Notes under the pieces: model-generated
Database searches by the model: none
Told to the model about the DNA's origin: nothing
What the model saw: the letters and a program-made list of their open reading frames with translations, nothing else
Program-made: the position numbers and the translations under genes
Assembly: GCF_011045115.1 (NCBI RefSeq)
Contig: NZ_JAAKZG010000019.1
Location: 18,675 to 82,674 of the forward strand
Origin: Mesorhizobium zhangyense
GTDB taxonomy: Bacteria; Pseudomonadota; Alphaproteobacteria; Rhizobiales; Rhizobiaceae
Direction of reading: 5' to 3'
Length of the DNA stretch: 64,000 bases
Shown: positions 42,011 to 51,159 of the stretch, in pieces
How positions within the stretch are numbered: position 1 is the stretch's first letter
How the letters are laid out: each line of letters starts with the position of its first letter

Positions 42011-43877
42011 TTCTCGGATGGTAATTTCCGCGAGCGTCCCGTCATCGATTGCTGGAGCCGGCCCGTCTGCGTCCGGTCGCCGGGCCTGGTGGGTCTTCGG
42101 CGCGGTGGCTGCAGCCGTGATCGCGGCAACGCTGTGGATTGCCGGCGAAGTGGCTTCCAGCCGTGCCATCGTCGCACTGGAGGCGCAGGGCAGGACGGAT
42201 GCCAATCTCAACGCAGCGCTGTTGCGCGCCGTGCTGGAAAAACAGCGTGCACTGCCGCTGGTGCTTTCGCAGGACAGCGAGCTTCAGGCTGCCCTTGCCA
42301 CAAAGGATGCCAGCGCCTTCAACCGGCTGAGCCAAAAGCTCGAAGGGCTGGCGGCAGGCACGCAGTCTGCGGTGATCTATGTCATCGGCCTGGACGGCAT
42401 CGCCGTTTCGGCAAGCAATTGGCGCGAACCGACGAGTTTTGTCGGCAATGATTACCAGTTCCGTGAATATTTCCAGCGCGCAATGACTGAGGGAAACGCG
42501 GAGCATTTCGCCCTCGGCACCGTCAGCAAACGGCCGGGGCTCTACATTTCCCGCCGCGTAGACGGCGCGTCTGGGCAGTTGGGCGTCGTCGTCGTCAAGC
42601 TCGAGTTCGATCAGGTCGAGGCGGACTGGAACGCCACCGGGCGGGTGTCCTATGTCGTCGACCGTCGCGGCATCGTCCTCATCACCAGCCTGCCGTCCTG
42701 GCGCTTCATGACGGTTGGTGAGATAGCAGCCGACAAGCTTGTTGCCATTCGCGAGAGCCTGCAATTCGGTGACGCGCCGCTTAGACCGCTGCCCTTCGAA
42801 GCAGGCGCAGCCGTCGGCGAAGATGCGGCACTCGCTGGCGTCATCCTCCCCGGAAACGTCGGTAGGACGGAATTCCTCGAAGTGAGGACGCCTGTGCCGA
42901 CGACACCCTGGGAACTCCGGACCCTCATGCCGATCAAGCCGCAGGTACCCGTCGCCGTCCGTGCAGCGCGGACGGCGGCATTGCTTGGCGCTGTCTCGCT
43001 TCTGGCCTTTGCCGGCTTCCTTCTGAACAGGCGGCGAAGGGCAGCCGCGCGAATTGCCGAGGCGCAACGTGCGCGCGACGAGCTGGAGCGCCGTGTGACG
43101 GAACGCACCCAGGATCTGAGCCTAGCCCGCGACCGGCTCCAGGTGGAAATCAGCGATCACCGTAAGACGGAAGCCACGTTGCAGACGGTTCAGCAGGATC
43201 TCGTCCAGGCCAACCGGCTGGCAATCCTCGGGCAGGTGGCGGCAGGGGTCGCGCATGAAATCAACCAGCCGGTGGCGACGATCCGCGCCTATGCCGACAA
43301 CGCCCGCACCTTCCTCGCGCGCGGGCAGCGGCAGTCGGCCGAGGAAAACCTGAACGACATCGCGGCCCTAACCGACCGCATCGGAACGATTACCGGCGAC
43401 CTGAAGGCGCTGTCGCGCAAGGGCCGCGGTTCAGCCGAACCGGTCGTGCTCAAACAGGTGATCGAAGGGGCGCTGATGCTGCTGCGCAGTCGGTTCGCCG
43501 GGCGCATGGACGCGCTCGACATTGCGCTTCCGCCGGAGAAGTTGCGGGTCATGGGCAATCCGATCCGGCTTGAGCAGGTGCTTATCAACCTCTTCCAGAA
43601 CGCGTTGGAAGCGGTCGGGCCGGAGGACGGCGGTCGTGTCGAAGTCCGTGCGATCGAAACCGGTGACACCGTGACGCTGACTGTTGCCGATAATGGTCCG
43701 GGCATTCCGGAAAAGATCCGCGAAGGTCTGTTCACGCCCTTCAACACGTCCAAGGAGAACGGGCTTGGCCTCGGTCTCGTCATCGCCAAGGACATCGTGA
43801 GCGATTATGGCGGCCGCATCGAGGTTGAAAGCGACGCCGGTGGAACGCGCTTCAGCGTTCATCTCAGGAAAGCCTGA
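42003..43877 (+). CDS. dctB: C4-dicarboxylate sensor histidine kinase DctB
   Basis: 624 residues. Membrane helices about 29-49 and 324-344 frame a periplasmic PDC/Cache sensor ([37 protein letters not shown], the dicarboxylate-binding part). A coiled coil about 350-395 leads to the kinase: phospho-accepting His in [21 protein letters not shown]-box [19 protein letters not shown] and [18 protein letters not shown]. It senses C4-dicarboxylates with DctA and phosphorylates DctD. The ATG at 42003 lies inside the DctD-like site, and an ATG at 42018 is an alternative start. dctD follows 4 nt after the stop. Confidence 0.92.
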   Translation: MHNSRMVISASVPSSIAGAGPSASGRRAWWVFGAVAAAVIAATLWIAGEVASSRAIVALEAQGRTDANLNAALLRAVLEKQRALPLVLSQDSELQAALATKDASAFNRLSQKLEGLAAGTQSAVIYVIGLDGIAVSASNWREPTSFVGNDYQFREYFQRAMTEGNAEHFALGTVSKRPGLYISRRVDGASGQLGVVVVKLEFDQVEADWNATGRVSYVVDRRGIVLITSLPSWRFMTVGEIAADKLVAIRESLQFGDAPLRPLPFEAGAAVGEDAALAGVILPGNVGRTEFLEVRTPVPTTPWELRTLMPIKPQVPVAVRAARTAALLGAVSLLAFAGFLLNRRRRAAARIAEAQRARDELERRVTERTQDLSLARDRLQVEISDHRKTEATLQTVQQDLVQANRLAILGQVAAGVAHEINQPVATIRAYADNARTFLARGQRQSAEENLNDIAALTDRIGTITGDLKALSRKGRGSAEPVVLKQVIEGALMLLRSRFAGRMDALDIALPPEKLRVMGNPIRLEQVLINLFQNALEAVGPEDGGRVEVRAIETGDTVTLTVADNGPGIPEKIREGLFTPFNTSKENGLGLGLVIAKDIVSDYGGRIEVESDAGGTRFSVHLRKA

Positions 43878-43881
43878 CGCC

Positions 43882-45225
43882 ATGAGCCAGCCAGTTTCCG
43901 TTTTCCTCATCGACGACGACAAGGACCTGCGCCGTGCCACTGCCCAGACGCTGGAACTTGCGGGCTTCGCCGTCTCTGCCTTCGCCGACCCGCGCGAAGC
44001 ACTTGGCGAACTGACGGCGGCATTCGATGGGGTCGTCGTCAGCGATATCCGCATGCCGCATATCGACGGACTTCAGCTCTTTTCCAAGGTCAAGGAGATG
44101 GATGCCGACCTGCCGGTGATCCTGATAACCGGCCATGGCGATATTCCGATGGCTGTGAGCGCCATTCAGGATGGCGTCTACGATTTCATCGCCAAGCCCT
44201 TCGCCGCCGACCGGCTGGTGCAGAGCGTGCGCCGCGCGGCCGAGAAGCGCCGGCTGGTGATGGAAAACCGTGCGCTCAGGCAAGCTGCCGAAAGCGCCAA
44301 TGACAGCCTGCCGCTGATCGGCCAGACGCCGGCAATGGAAAATCTCCGTCGCACCTTGCGCCATATCGCCGATACCGATGTTGATGTGCTGGTCGCGGGC
44401 GAGACCGGCAGCGGCAAGGAGGTTGTCGCGCAGCTCCTGCATCAATGGAGCCGCCGGCGCGCCGGCAATTTCGTCGCGCTGAATTGCGGCGCCTTGCCGG
44501 AAACCGTCATTGAAAGCGAATTGTTCGGCCACGAAGCTGGCGCTTTCACCGGCGCTCAGAAGAAGCGCACCGGCCGCATCGAACATGCCAGCGGCGGCAC
44601 GCTCTTTCTCGACGAGATCGAGAGCATGCCGGTGGCAACGCAGGTGAAGATGCTGCGAGTGCTCGAAATGCGCGAGATTACGCCGCTCGGCACCAACGAA
44701 GTCCGGCCAATCGACCTGCGCGTCGTCGCCGCCGCCAAGATCGACTTGGGAGATCCCGGCCAGCGCGGCGATTTTCGCGAGGACCTCTACTACCGCCTCA
44801 ACGTGGTCACGCTTTCCATCCCGCCGCTCAGGGAGCGCCGCGAGGATATTCCGCTGCTCTTTTCCCACTTCCTTTCTCGCGCTGCCGAGCGCTTCCGCCG
44901 CGACGTGCCGGCTGTCAATGAGGCCGTCCGCCGCCATCTTGCGGGTCATAGCTGGCCGGGCAACGTGCGCGAACTGGCGCATTTCGCCGAGCGGGTCGCC
45001 CTGGGGCTCGAAGGGAACGGCTCATCGGCAAGGCCCGATGAATCGGTTGCAGCTAACCTGCCCGAAAAGATGGAACGCTATGAGGCAGCGATCATCCGCG
45101 AGGCGCTCGCCGAACATCAGGGCGATGTGCGCCTCACCATCGAAGCGCTCGGCATCCCGCGCAAGACTTTCTACGACAAGCTGCAACGGCATGGCATAAG
45201 CCGGGCGGATTTCCGTGGAGGTTAG
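43882..45225 (+). CDS. dctD: C4-dicarboxylate response regulator DctD (sigma-54 activator)
   Basis: 447 residues. The receiver domain about 1-120 has the acidic pocket [10 protein letters not shown], the phospho-acceptor Asp in [12 protein letters not shown] and the Lys in FIAKPF. The AAA+ domain about 145-375 has Walker [12 protein letters not shown], the sigma-54 contact loop GAFTGA, and [13 protein letters not shown]. The C-terminal Fis-type helix-turn-helix is [20 protein letters not shown]. It activates the RpoN promoter of dctA from the tandem sites in the dctA-dctB gap. The start 4 nt after dctB gives the family N-terminus. Confidence 0.95.
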   Translation: MSQPVSVFLIDDDKDLRRATAQTLELAGFAVSAFADPREALGELTAAFDGVVVSDIRMPHIDGLQLFSKVKEMDADLPVILITGHGDIPMAVSAIQDGVYDFIAKPFAADRLVQSVRRAAEKRRLVMENRALRQAAESANDSLPLIGQTPAMENLRRTLRHIADTDVDVLVAGETGSGKEVVAQLLHQWSRRRAGNFVALNCGALPETVIESELFGHEAGAFTGAQKKRTGRIEHASGGTLFLDEIESMPVATQVKMLRVLEMREITPLGTNEVRPIDLRVVAAAKIDLGDPGQRGDFREDLYYRLNVVTLSIPPLRERREDIPLLFSHFLSRAAERFRRDVPAVNEAVRRHLAGHSWPGNVRELAHFAERVALGLEGNGSSARPDESVAANLPEKMERYEAAIIREALAEHQGDVRLTIEALGIPRKTFYDKLQRHGISRADFRGG

Positions 45226-45326
45226 GGCCTCATTTTCGGTGCAGGATGCTGTAGCTTGAAACCAAGGAGAGTTTGCCCTATGTTTTGCACAAGAAACATG
45301 TCGAACAATATGGCAAAGTGAATCCC

Positions 45327-45716
45327 ATGGGTCAGGCACTTAAAATCGCTCTACAAAACGAGCCGCTGGTTCTGTCCTATATGGACAGGGCCGGGAAGAT
45401 CGCCATCGAACAGGTGGCTGATGGCTTCGGCATGTCCAAAGGCCAGCTTGCCGAAACAGCCGGCTTGGCCCGGGAAACGCTTTACCGGGTGGCGCGCAGC
45501 CGGACTGCGAAGACGCAGGGGCGGCTGCGCGAAATGCTCGAGATCATCAGCAGGGTAGCGGATTGGGCAGGCGGCAAGGAACAGGCAATGGCCTGGTATC
45601 GTGCCCAGCCGCTGCCGGCTTTTGGCGGGCGCACCGCGGAGGCTCTGGTCAAGGATGGCAAGGCCGGCGCGGTTCGAGACTATCTCGACCATATGGCCGT
45701 TGGTGGCTTTGCTTGA
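45327..45716 (+). CDS. Xre/ParS-type antitoxin of a RES toxin-antitoxin pair
   Basis: 129 residues. The N-terminal half contains a helix-turn-helix with AIEQVADGFGMSKGQLAETA and GLARETLYRVARSR, and the C-terminal half (RLREMLEIISRVADWAGGKE, AMAWYRAQPLPAFGGRTAEA, LVKDGKAGAVRDYLDHM) is the toxin-binding domain of the MbcA/ParS/Xre group. It neutralises the RES toxin encoded next and represses the operon in known systems. ATG 45327 is preferred; the open frame upstream gives no homology. Its stop overlaps the TTG start of the toxin. Confidence 0.82.
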   Translation: MGQALKIALQNEPLVLSYMDRAGKIAIEQVADGFGMSKGQLAETAGLARETLYRVARSRTAKTQGRLREMLEIISRVADWAGGKEQAMAWYRAQPLPAFGGRTAEALVKDGKAGAVRDYLDHMAVGGFA

Positions 45717-46231
45717 GGTTCATCGGAACCTGCTACCGGGCGCATGATCCGCGCTGGGCATTCAAACCGATATCGGGAGACGGAGCAGCGATTAGGGGCG
45801 CGCGCTTCAACCCGAAGGGCGTGCCTGCGCTCTACCTTGGCTTGAGCGTCATGACGGCGGTCAAGGAAGCCAATCAGGGTTTTGCCCATCGTATCGACCC
45901 CTGCGTGCTGTGTTCCTACGAGATCGATTGCGAAGACATAGCGGACCTGACCACGGAGCAGGGGCGGGAAGAGTTCTCGGTCGCCAAGGGCGACATGGCC
46001 TGCGCGTGGGCAACAGCGCTCGCGGAGGGCAGCCGCCCGGCCTCCTGGTCGATCCATGACCGGCTTTCAGCCCGGGGCATTGCCGGCCTTCTCGTGCCGA
46101 GCTTCGCGCCTGGCGCCGAGGCCGAGGACCGCAACCTCGTCCTCTGGCAATGGGGAGCCGATCTCCCGCATAAGGTCGCAGTATTCGATCCCAGCGGGCG
46201 GTTGCCGAAGGATCAGCTGTCCTGGCGTTGA
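45713..46231 (+). CDS. RES domain toxin (NAD+-degrading)
   Basis: 172 residues from a TTG that overlaps the antitoxin stop (TTGA). RES features: FIGTCYRAHDPRWAFKPISG, GARFNPKGVPALYLGLSVMT with the catalytic Arg and Tyr, AVKEANQGF, and the C-terminal VLWQWGADLPHKVAVFDPSG. RES toxins break down NAD+ (phosphorylase or glycohydrolase) to stop growth. The C-terminal 19 bp overlap the 3' end of the convergent DMT transporter gene, so the transcripts are partly antisense. The start codon is inferred from the overlap and from the usual N-terminus. Confidence 0.82.
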   Translation: MRFIGTCYRAHDPRWAFKPISGDGAAIRGARFNPKGVPALYLGLSVMTAVKEANQGFAHRIDPCVLCSYEIDCEDIADLTTEQGREEFSVAKGDMACAWATALAEGSRPASWSIHDRLSARGIAGLLVPSFAPGAEAEDRNLVLWQWGADLPHKVAVFDPSGRLPKDQLSWR

Positions 46232-47145
46232 ATCCTTGGCTGGGCAGGCAAGACCGAGCCTTCCGTTAAAGTCCGCGACCGCCACAGCGACCAGCCGAGA
46301 TTCATGCCGGCTGCTGCGATCAGGATTGCGGCGGCACCGACGATCTGCAGCGGATGCAGCCGGTGGCCGAAAGCTATGACATCGACCAGAATGGCGACCA
46401 CCGGGTAGATGAAGGACAGCGACCCCTGAAGATATGTCGGCAGCTTCTGGATGGCGCCATACATCAGGATATACATCAGCCCGGTATGAACGACGCCGAG
46501 CGTCACCAGCATGCTCCAGCTCCAGGCATCGGTTGGAAGTACCGAAAGATTGGCGAAAGGCGCGAGCATGACGATGCCGACACAGACCTGTATCAGCGCG
46601 ATCAGGTGTGGCGGCGTGCCGGCGAGCTTCTTGGTGATGATTGCCGCAACCGCCCAGAAGAAGGCTGCACCAAGCGCCATGACGATCCCGATAAAATAGT
46701 CGGTGCCGGCATAGCCGGCGTCGGGCTTGGTCTGGATGATCAGCAACATGCCGGCAAAAGCGATCCCGAGCCAGGCGAGCTTTGTCAGGGTCACGCGCTC
46801 GGAAAAGAAGAGCGCGCCGAAGCCAACCAGCATGAAGGGCTGGGTGTTGTAGACCGCTGTCGCAATCGAAATCGATGCGCGGGAAAACGAGCTGAAGAGC
46901 AGCAGCCAATTGACGACGATGGCGGCACCGCCGAGCGCGGCGATGCCGACGACGCGAAGCGTGAGCCTGCCCCGCAGCAGTCCAAGGGCCGCGCAGACGA
47001 TCAGCAGTGTCGCCGCGCCAAAGGCACAGCGCCAGAACACGACGTCCAGCACCGGCTGACCTGACATGACGACGAACCAGCCGATCGTTCCCAGAATGGC
47101 CATTGCCGCGGTCATCTCGACCGTGCCGCGCATCTTTTCGTCCAT
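46213..47145 (-). CDS. DMT superfamily (EamA) exporter
   Basis: 310 residues with ten predicted membrane helices in two EamA repeats (first about 10-140, second about 152-290). Typical segments: WFVVMSGQPVLDVVFWRCAF in the first repeat and FFWAVAAIITKKLAGTPPHL in the second, then PVVAILVDVIAFGHRLHPLQ. EamA proteins export amino acids or other small metabolites. A divergent Lrp-type regulator gene 132 nt away suggests amino acid efflux under its control. The ribosome site AGGAGGCG lies within an inverted repeat described separately. Confidence 0.88.
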   Translation of the reverse strand: MDEKMRGTVEMTAAMAILGTIGWFVVMSGQPVLDVVFWRCAFGAATLLIVCAALGLLRGRLTLRVVGIAALGGAAIVVNWLLLFSSFSRASISIATAVYNTQPFMLVGFGALFFSERVTLTKLAWLGIAFAGMLLIIQTKPDAGYAGTDYFIGIVMALGAAFFWAVAAIITKKLAGTPPHLIALIQVCVGIVMLAPFANLSVLPTDAWSWSMLVTLGVVHTGLMYILMYGAIQKLPTYLQGSLSFIYPVVAILVDVIAFGHRLHPLQIVGAAAILIAAAGMNLGWSLWRSRTLTEGSVLPAQPRIQRQDS

Positions 47146-47151
47146 AGTCGC

Positions 47152-47170
47152 CTCCTGAACTTTTCAGGAG
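47152..47170. promoter_or_regulatory. 8-bp inverted repeat over the ribosome site of the DMT exporter gene
   Basis: CTCCTGAACTTTTCAGGAG: two perfect 8-nt arms around a 3-nt spacer. On the minus strand the 3' arm TTCAGGAG is part of the ribosome site AGGAGG, 3-10 nt before the ATG, so a folded mRNA would hide it. It could also be an Lrp-type operator. Confidence 0.5.
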
Positions 47171-47277
47171 TTGAGAATCTCATAGCCAGACGAAGTTCTC
47201 TATGACTTTAGAAAGGCGATGGACTAATCAGGCCTAATTAAGTAAGGTTATGGGTAGATTTACCGAGGAAATGTAAA

Positions 47278-47721
47278 ATGCTCGACGATATCGACCGGCG
47301 TCTCCTCGAAATTCTGATCAAGGACGCGCGGATTTCGCTGAAGGAACTGGCCGCGCAGGTTGGCCTGTCGTCACCAAGCGTTTCGGAGCGAGTGCGGCGG
47401 CTGGAGGAGCGTGGCGTCATTCGCGGCTTCACGGTCGAGGTCGATCCGCAGGCGCTAGGCTATCAATTGCAGGCGATCGTGCGCATCCGGCCTCTGCCCG
47501 GCAAGCTGCACATCGTCCAGAAGCTGATCGAGGAGATGCCGGAATTCGGCGAATGCGACAAGGTCACGGGCGACGACTGCTTTGTGGCACGGCTTTACAT
47601 CCGCTCCATCGACCGCCTCGATGGCATTCTCGACCGCATCGCCGACAAGGCCGAGACGAGCACGGCCATCGTCAAGTCCAAGCCGATCGAGCGCCGCCCG
47701 CCGCCGCTTTCCCCGTCGTGA
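47278..47721 (+). CDS. Lrp/AsnC family regulator
   Basis: 147 residues. The helix-turn-helix is at about 20-42 (LKELAAQVGLSSPSVSERVR, RLEERGVIRGF), after the family start MLDDIDRRLLEILIKDARIS. The C-terminal RAM domain (QLQAIVRIRPLPGKLHIVQK, CDKVTGDDCFVARLYIRSID) binds amino acids and mediates assembly. Divergent from the EamA exporter gene, whose control is its most likely job, as in other Lrp-exporter pairs. The ligand is unknown. Confidence 0.9.
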   Translation: MLDDIDRRLLEILIKDARISLKELAAQVGLSSPSVSERVRRLEERGVIRGFTVEVDPQALGYQLQAIVRIRPLPGKLHIVQKLIEEMPEFGECDKVTGDDCFVARLYIRSIDRLDGILDRIADKAETSTAIVKSKPIERRPPPLSPS

Positions 47722-47733
47722 TGCCGTCGCGCC

Positions 47734-48252
47734 CTATTTGTGGATAGGGTCGATCCACAGCACTTCCTCCGGTGCCTCCACCGGTTCGATATCGAGGTTC
47801 ACCACCACCGGGTCCTGGCCGGAGCGAACGAGGACGCATTCCAGCGTCTCGTCGCGGCTGGCATTGATTTCCTGATGCGGGACATAGGGCGGCACAAAGA
47901 TGAAATCGCCAGGCCCGGCCTCGGCGACATATTCGAGGTTAGTGCCCCAGCGCATGCGCGCCTTGCCCTTCACCACGTAGATGATGCTTTCGAGATCGCC
48001 ATGATGGTGCGCGCCTGTCTTTGCGTTGGCGTGGATTGTCACCGTGCCGGCCCAGATCTTTTCTGCACCCGCCCGTGCCTTGCTGATCGCGGTTGCGCGG
48101 TTCATGCCGGGTGTCTGCGCCGTGTTGGGATCGAGCGAGTTTCCGGGAATGACTTTGACGCCATTGTCGCGCCAGTCGTGCTCGGCGTGATGGTGGTCAG
48201 GGTCATCGCCGTGATGATGATGGTGGCCGTCATGGTCGTGATCGTGCGTCAA
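47734..48252 (-). CDS. Cupin domain protein with histidine-rich N-terminus
   Basis: 172 residues. The first about 26 residues are mostly His and Asp (MTHDHDHDGHHHHHGDDPDH), a likely metal-binding tail. The cupin fold covers about 60-155: GTVTIHANAKTGAHHHGDLE (the G-x5-H-x-H motif), IIYVVKGKARMRWG, and GPGDFIFVPPYVPHQEINAS (second motif with its His). A metal-dependent enzyme or sensor is likely, but the substrate is unknown. It converges with the Lrp gene; the peroxiredoxin-like gene lies upstream on the same strand after 37 nt, possibly the same operon. Confidence 0.75.
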   Translation of the reverse strand: MTHDHDHDGHHHHHGDDPDHHHAEHDWRDNGVKVIPGNSLDPNTAQTPGMNRATAISKARAGAEKIWAGTVTIHANAKTGAHHHGDLESIIYVVKGKARMRWGTNLEYVAEAGPGDFIFVPPYVPHQEINASRDETLECVLVRSGQDPVVVNLDIEPVEAPEEVLWIDPIHK

Positions 48253-48289
48253 AATTGTCTCGCTTGTCCTGTCTGTGGGTCTTGTAGCC

Positions 48290-48967
48290 TTAGGCGGCGG
48301 CGCGGGCCTCGATCGCTTTCACTGCATCGATAACATCAGTTGGCTCCGTGCGCACCAGCCAGTCCGGGCTGACATCGGCGAAACGCACCGTGCCGCTGCG
48401 GTCGATGACGATCGTGGCCGGCATTGGCAGTTCCCAGGTGCCGGTTCCCGTCACGTTGCCGATCGGGTTTCCGCTTTCGATCGCAGAGCGACGCGAAGGT
48501 TCATCGTAGGAATAGAGAATCCCGAACCGGCGCGCCAACGTGTTGTCCGCATCGGTCGCGATCAGGAAATCGAGCTTGTGCCGTTCCTTGATGTCGCGTA
48601 GCCGCTCCGGCACCTGCGGGCTCACGCCGACCAAAGTCGCGCCCAGCTGTTTCAGCTCGGGTGCGAGATAGGAGTTATAGTAAGGCAGCGCGATGTTGCA
48701 GGCCGGGCAGCCGGCAAAGCGGAAGAAGACCAGGACCACCGGCCCTTTCTTTAACAGCGCATCGAGCTTGAGCTCCTCGCCGTCGACCTCGGCCAAGATG
48801 AAGGGTTCGACGGCGTCACCCTCCTTTATGAAGGCGGAACGGTCAGCCGTCTCGAAGAGCAGGCGGCGCTGGTCGACATTGATCTTCAGTTTGTCGGCCG
48901 GCATCGTCAAAGCCCGCTTGGACTGGAACTCGGCAAGGGTTTCGTTGAGCGAAAGTGCTGTAGTCAT
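48290..48967 (-). CDS. Peroxiredoxin-like (AhpC/TSA) protein
   Basis: 225 residues. A thioredoxin-fold domain from about 45: VEPFILAEVDGEELKLDALL, KKGPVVLVFFRFAGCPACNI with a CPAC motif at the redox site, then LGVSPQ-like VGVSPQVPERLRDIKERHKL and PMPATIVIDRSGTVRFADVS. The extra N-terminal helix (NETLAEFQSKRALTMPADKL) occurs in a subgroup of AhpC/TSA proteins. It probably reduces peroxides or acts as a thiol oxidoreductase. The ATG with GGAG 8 nt upstream is chosen over longer openings. Divergent from the organosulfur genes. Confidence 0.8.
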   Translation of the reverse strand: MTTALSLNETLAEFQSKRALTMPADKLKINVDQRRLLFETADRSAFIKEGDAVEPFILAEVDGEELKLDALLKKGPVVLVFFRFAGCPACNIALPYYNSYLAPELKQLGATLVGVSPQVPERLRDIKERHKLDFLIATDADNTLARRFGILYSYDEPSRRSAIESGNPIGNVTGTGTWELPMPATIVIDRSGTVRFADVSPDWLVRTEPTDVIDAVKAIEARAAA

Positions 48968-49254
48968 TGCGGACTCCGTTTTCCGGTGAGGGCCTGCCAA
49001 GGCGGAAAAGAATGGACGGCAGCGTGTCCTGTTCAGGATAGAGACCGGGATTCTGCCGACGAGAGAAAAAATTGCGCTGATGACGGCGCATCGCGAAGAT
49101 TCCTCCAATTCCGGCGGCGACCGGTGGTCTGCTTTCCCCAAGGACTGCCATCTCGACATTTGTGTCGCGGTTTCCTCCGTGCCGCCGTTTGGCAGACATG
49201 ATTTTTCTAATGTCGCGCCGAGATTCGAAACGCCCGCCGCTCCCAAATCCTAAT

Positions 49255-49271
49255 TCTACAAATATTGTAGA
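49255..49271. promoter_or_regulatory. 17-bp dyad upstream of the FMN reductase gene, shared operator
   Basis: TCTACAAATATTGTAGA: perfect 7-nt arms with a 3-nt spacer, ending 105 nt before the ATG at 49377. A near-identical element stands upstream of the second sulfonate transporter (57515). Confidence 0.65.
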
Positions 49272-49274
49272 CAT

Positions 49275-49310
49275 TACTGCGCGACGACACGGTACTGCGC
49301 GACGACACGG
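49275..49310. repeat. Exact 18-bp tandem duplication
   Basis: TACTGCGCGACGACACGG occurs twice in direct succession just downstream of the 49255 dyad, within the leader region of the organosulfur operon. Confidence 0.85.
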
Positions 49311-49376
49311 TCGTCTTTGGCTGAATCGCCGCGGAAGCCTGGAAATCCATCGGAAATCAATGCGGAAGGGCATATC

Positions 49377-49934
49377 ATGGCACGCGGCAATCTGGTCGGT
49401 TTCGTCGGCAACTTCAGCCGTCCTTCCAAATCCTTCGCGTTGGTCGAAGCGGTGGCTAACCTTGCCGAAGAGCGCTACGGCCTTGCCCCTCGCCTGCATG
49501 ATCTCATCAGCGTCGGCCCGTCACTCGGCAATGCCCGCAGCTACAAGGATCTCGATGAAACCGGGCGGCAGGTGGTACAAGATATCATTGCGGCTGATGC
49601 CCTTATCATCGGAACGCCGACCTACAAGGGCAGCTATACCGGCCTGTTCAAGCATCTGATCGACCTGATCGACCCACTCGCCTTGCAAGGCAAGCCGGTC
49701 ATCCTGACCGCGACGGGTGGAGGCGAACGCCACGCACTCATCGTCGAGCATCAGCTTCGCCCACTCTTTGGTTTCTTCATGGCACATACCTTGCCGAGCG
49801 CCGTCTATGCGGCCGACCGCGATTTTACCGATTACCGGCTTGTCTCCGATCCGATCCGCAGCCGCGTCGAGCAGGCGGTTGCGGAGCTCGGGGCTTTCTT
49901 CTCAAGCGCTCGACTGGCCGTGGCGGCGGAATGA
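49377..49934 (+). CDS. NAD(P)H-dependent FMN reductase (SsuE/MsuE-like)
   Basis: 185 residues, flavodoxin-like fold. NLVGFVGNFSRPSKSFALVE is the FMN phosphate loop, and ALIIGTPTYKGSYTGLFKHL, then IDLIDPLALQGKPVILTATG are the family core. GGAAGGG before the ATG at 49377 gives the usual start. It should supply reduced FMN to the monooxygenases encoded at 49966 and 51160, which need free FMNH2. It opens the organosulfur gene set, 105 nt after the 17-bp dyad. Confidence 0.88.
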   Translation: MARGNLVGFVGNFSRPSKSFALVEAVANLAEERYGLAPRLHDLISVGPSLGNARSYKDLDETGRQVVQDIIAADALIIGTPTYKGSYTGLFKHLIDLIDPLALQGKPVILTATGGGERHALIVEHQLRPLFGFFMAHTLPSAVYAADRDFTDYRLVSDPIRSRVEQAVAELGAFFSSARLAVAAE

Positions 49935-49965
49935 TGGCGGCACGGTCAGCAGGAGGTTTTCGCCC

Positions 49966-51135
49966 ATGACCGTGACACCGCTCCGCACCCGCAGCCTGAC
50001 GGCTGTTGAAGATTCCGTGACGGTTGCAGCCGAGCTTGGCCGGGTCTTTGCAAAGACGGCCGGCGACCACGACGAAAAGGCTGCCTTTCCACACGAGAAT
50101 ATCAGGCTCCTGCACGAAGCAGGCCTGACGGCGCTGACCGCGCCGGTGGAATTCGGCGGCGGCGGTGCTGGTCTTCACGAGACGGCCGAGGTCATCCGGG
50201 AAATCGCCCGGGGCGAGCCGTCGACAGCGCTGATCCTGATCATGCAGTACATCAATCTCGCCACTTTGCCGAAGGGGCGCTGGCCGGATCATCTTGTGCG
50301 CCGGGTTATCGGCGATGCCGTCAGCAAGGGCGCGCTGATCAATGCTTTCCGCGTCGAGCCGGAACTCGGCACGCCCATCCGTGGCGGGCTGCCGGCAACC
50401 ACGGCCAAGCGCACGGCGGAAGGCTGGTCGATCAGCGGCCACAAGATCTATTCCACCGGTGCCGTGGGCCTGACTTGGGCGATCATCTGGGCGCGGACCG
50501 ATGAACTGGAGCCGCGCGTCGGTGCTTTCCTCGTGCCCGCCAACGCTCCGGGACTGCGGATTGAAAAGACCTGGAACCCGCTCGGGATGCGGGCAACGGC
50601 AAGCGATGACGCTATCCTTGAGAACGTCCAGGTGCCGCTCGATCATGCTGTCGACATCCGCTCTCCATCCGAATGGGACAGCCGCGGAGAAGGGCAGGCG
50701 GCCTGGTTCGGCGTGCTGCCCGGAGCGCTCTATACTGGCGTGGCGGAAGCTGCGCGCGATTGGCTGGTTGGTTTCCTGAAAGCGCGCGTGCCGACCAATC
50801 TCGGCCAGCCATTGGCCACGGTGCCGCGCATCCAGCAGGCGGTCGGCGAAATAGAAGAACTCATCGCCGTCAATCGCCGGCTGATTGCATCGGCAACACG
50901 CGACATCGACGAAGGCCGCCCCTTCACCCAGACGGAAGCCGGCCTGATCAAGGTCGTCACCACCGAAAACGCCATCGCCGCGGTGGAGAAGGCGCTGAAG
51001 CTCACCGGCAATCACGGCATTTCACGCAGCAATCCGCTCGAGCGGCACCATCGTGACGTGCTCTGCGGCCGCATTCACAGCCCTCAGGAAGACACAGTGC
51101 GCATCGGCGCCGGTAAAGCTGCCCTCGGCATCTGA
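49966..51135 (+). CDS. Acyl-CoA dehydrogenase family flavin monooxygenase (SfnB/DszC-like)
   Basis: 389 residues, AGGAGG 9 nt before the ATG. The acyl-CoA dehydrogenase fold is clear: LLHEAGLTALTAPVEFGGGG, GWSISGHKIYSTGAVGLTWA, WNPLGMRATASDD, and the C-terminal GNHGISRSNPLERHHRDVLC. The last motif and its place between an FMN reductase and an SsuD-like enzyme point to the subgroup that uses FMNH2 and oxygen on sulfur compounds (SfnB, DszC) rather than beta-oxidation. The catalytic Glu of true dehydrogenases is not evident. Substrate inferred only from context. Confidence 0.78.
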   Translation: MTVTPLRTRSLTAVEDSVTVAAELGRVFAKTAGDHDEKAAFPHENIRLLHEAGLTALTAPVEFGGGGAGLHETAEVIREIARGEPSTALILIMQYINLATLPKGRWPDHLVRRVIGDAVSKGALINAFRVEPELGTPIRGGLPATTAKRTAEGWSISGHKIYSTGAVGLTWAIIWARTDELEPRVGAFLVPANAPGLRIEKTWNPLGMRATASDDAILENVQVPLDHAVDIRSPSEWDSRGEGQAAWFGVLPGALYTGVAEAARDWLVGFLKARVPTNLGQPLATVPRIQQAVGEIEELIAVNRRLIASATRDIDEGRPFTQTEAGLIKVVTTENAIAAVEKALKLTGNHGISRSNPLERHHRDVLCGRIHSPQEDTVRIGAGKAALGI

Positions 51136-51159
51136 TCAGCAAGCATCAAGGAGCTCCCC

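Larger units (their letters stand above)
48968..49376. other. Divergent regulatory region between the peroxiredoxin-like and FMN reductase genes
   Basis: 409 bases without a credible gene. It contains the 17-bp dyad at 49255, which is shared with the second organosulfur unit, and an exact 18-bp tandem duplication at 49275. The stretch 49195-49275 is AT-richer than its surroundings, as expected of a promoter. Confidence 0.55.

Noticed and set aside
47734..48252. His-rich start of the cupin as a cloning tag or artefact
   Set aside because: The His codons alternate with Asp and Gly and sit in an ordinary genomic context with a normal cupin domain, as in other metal-binding proteins.
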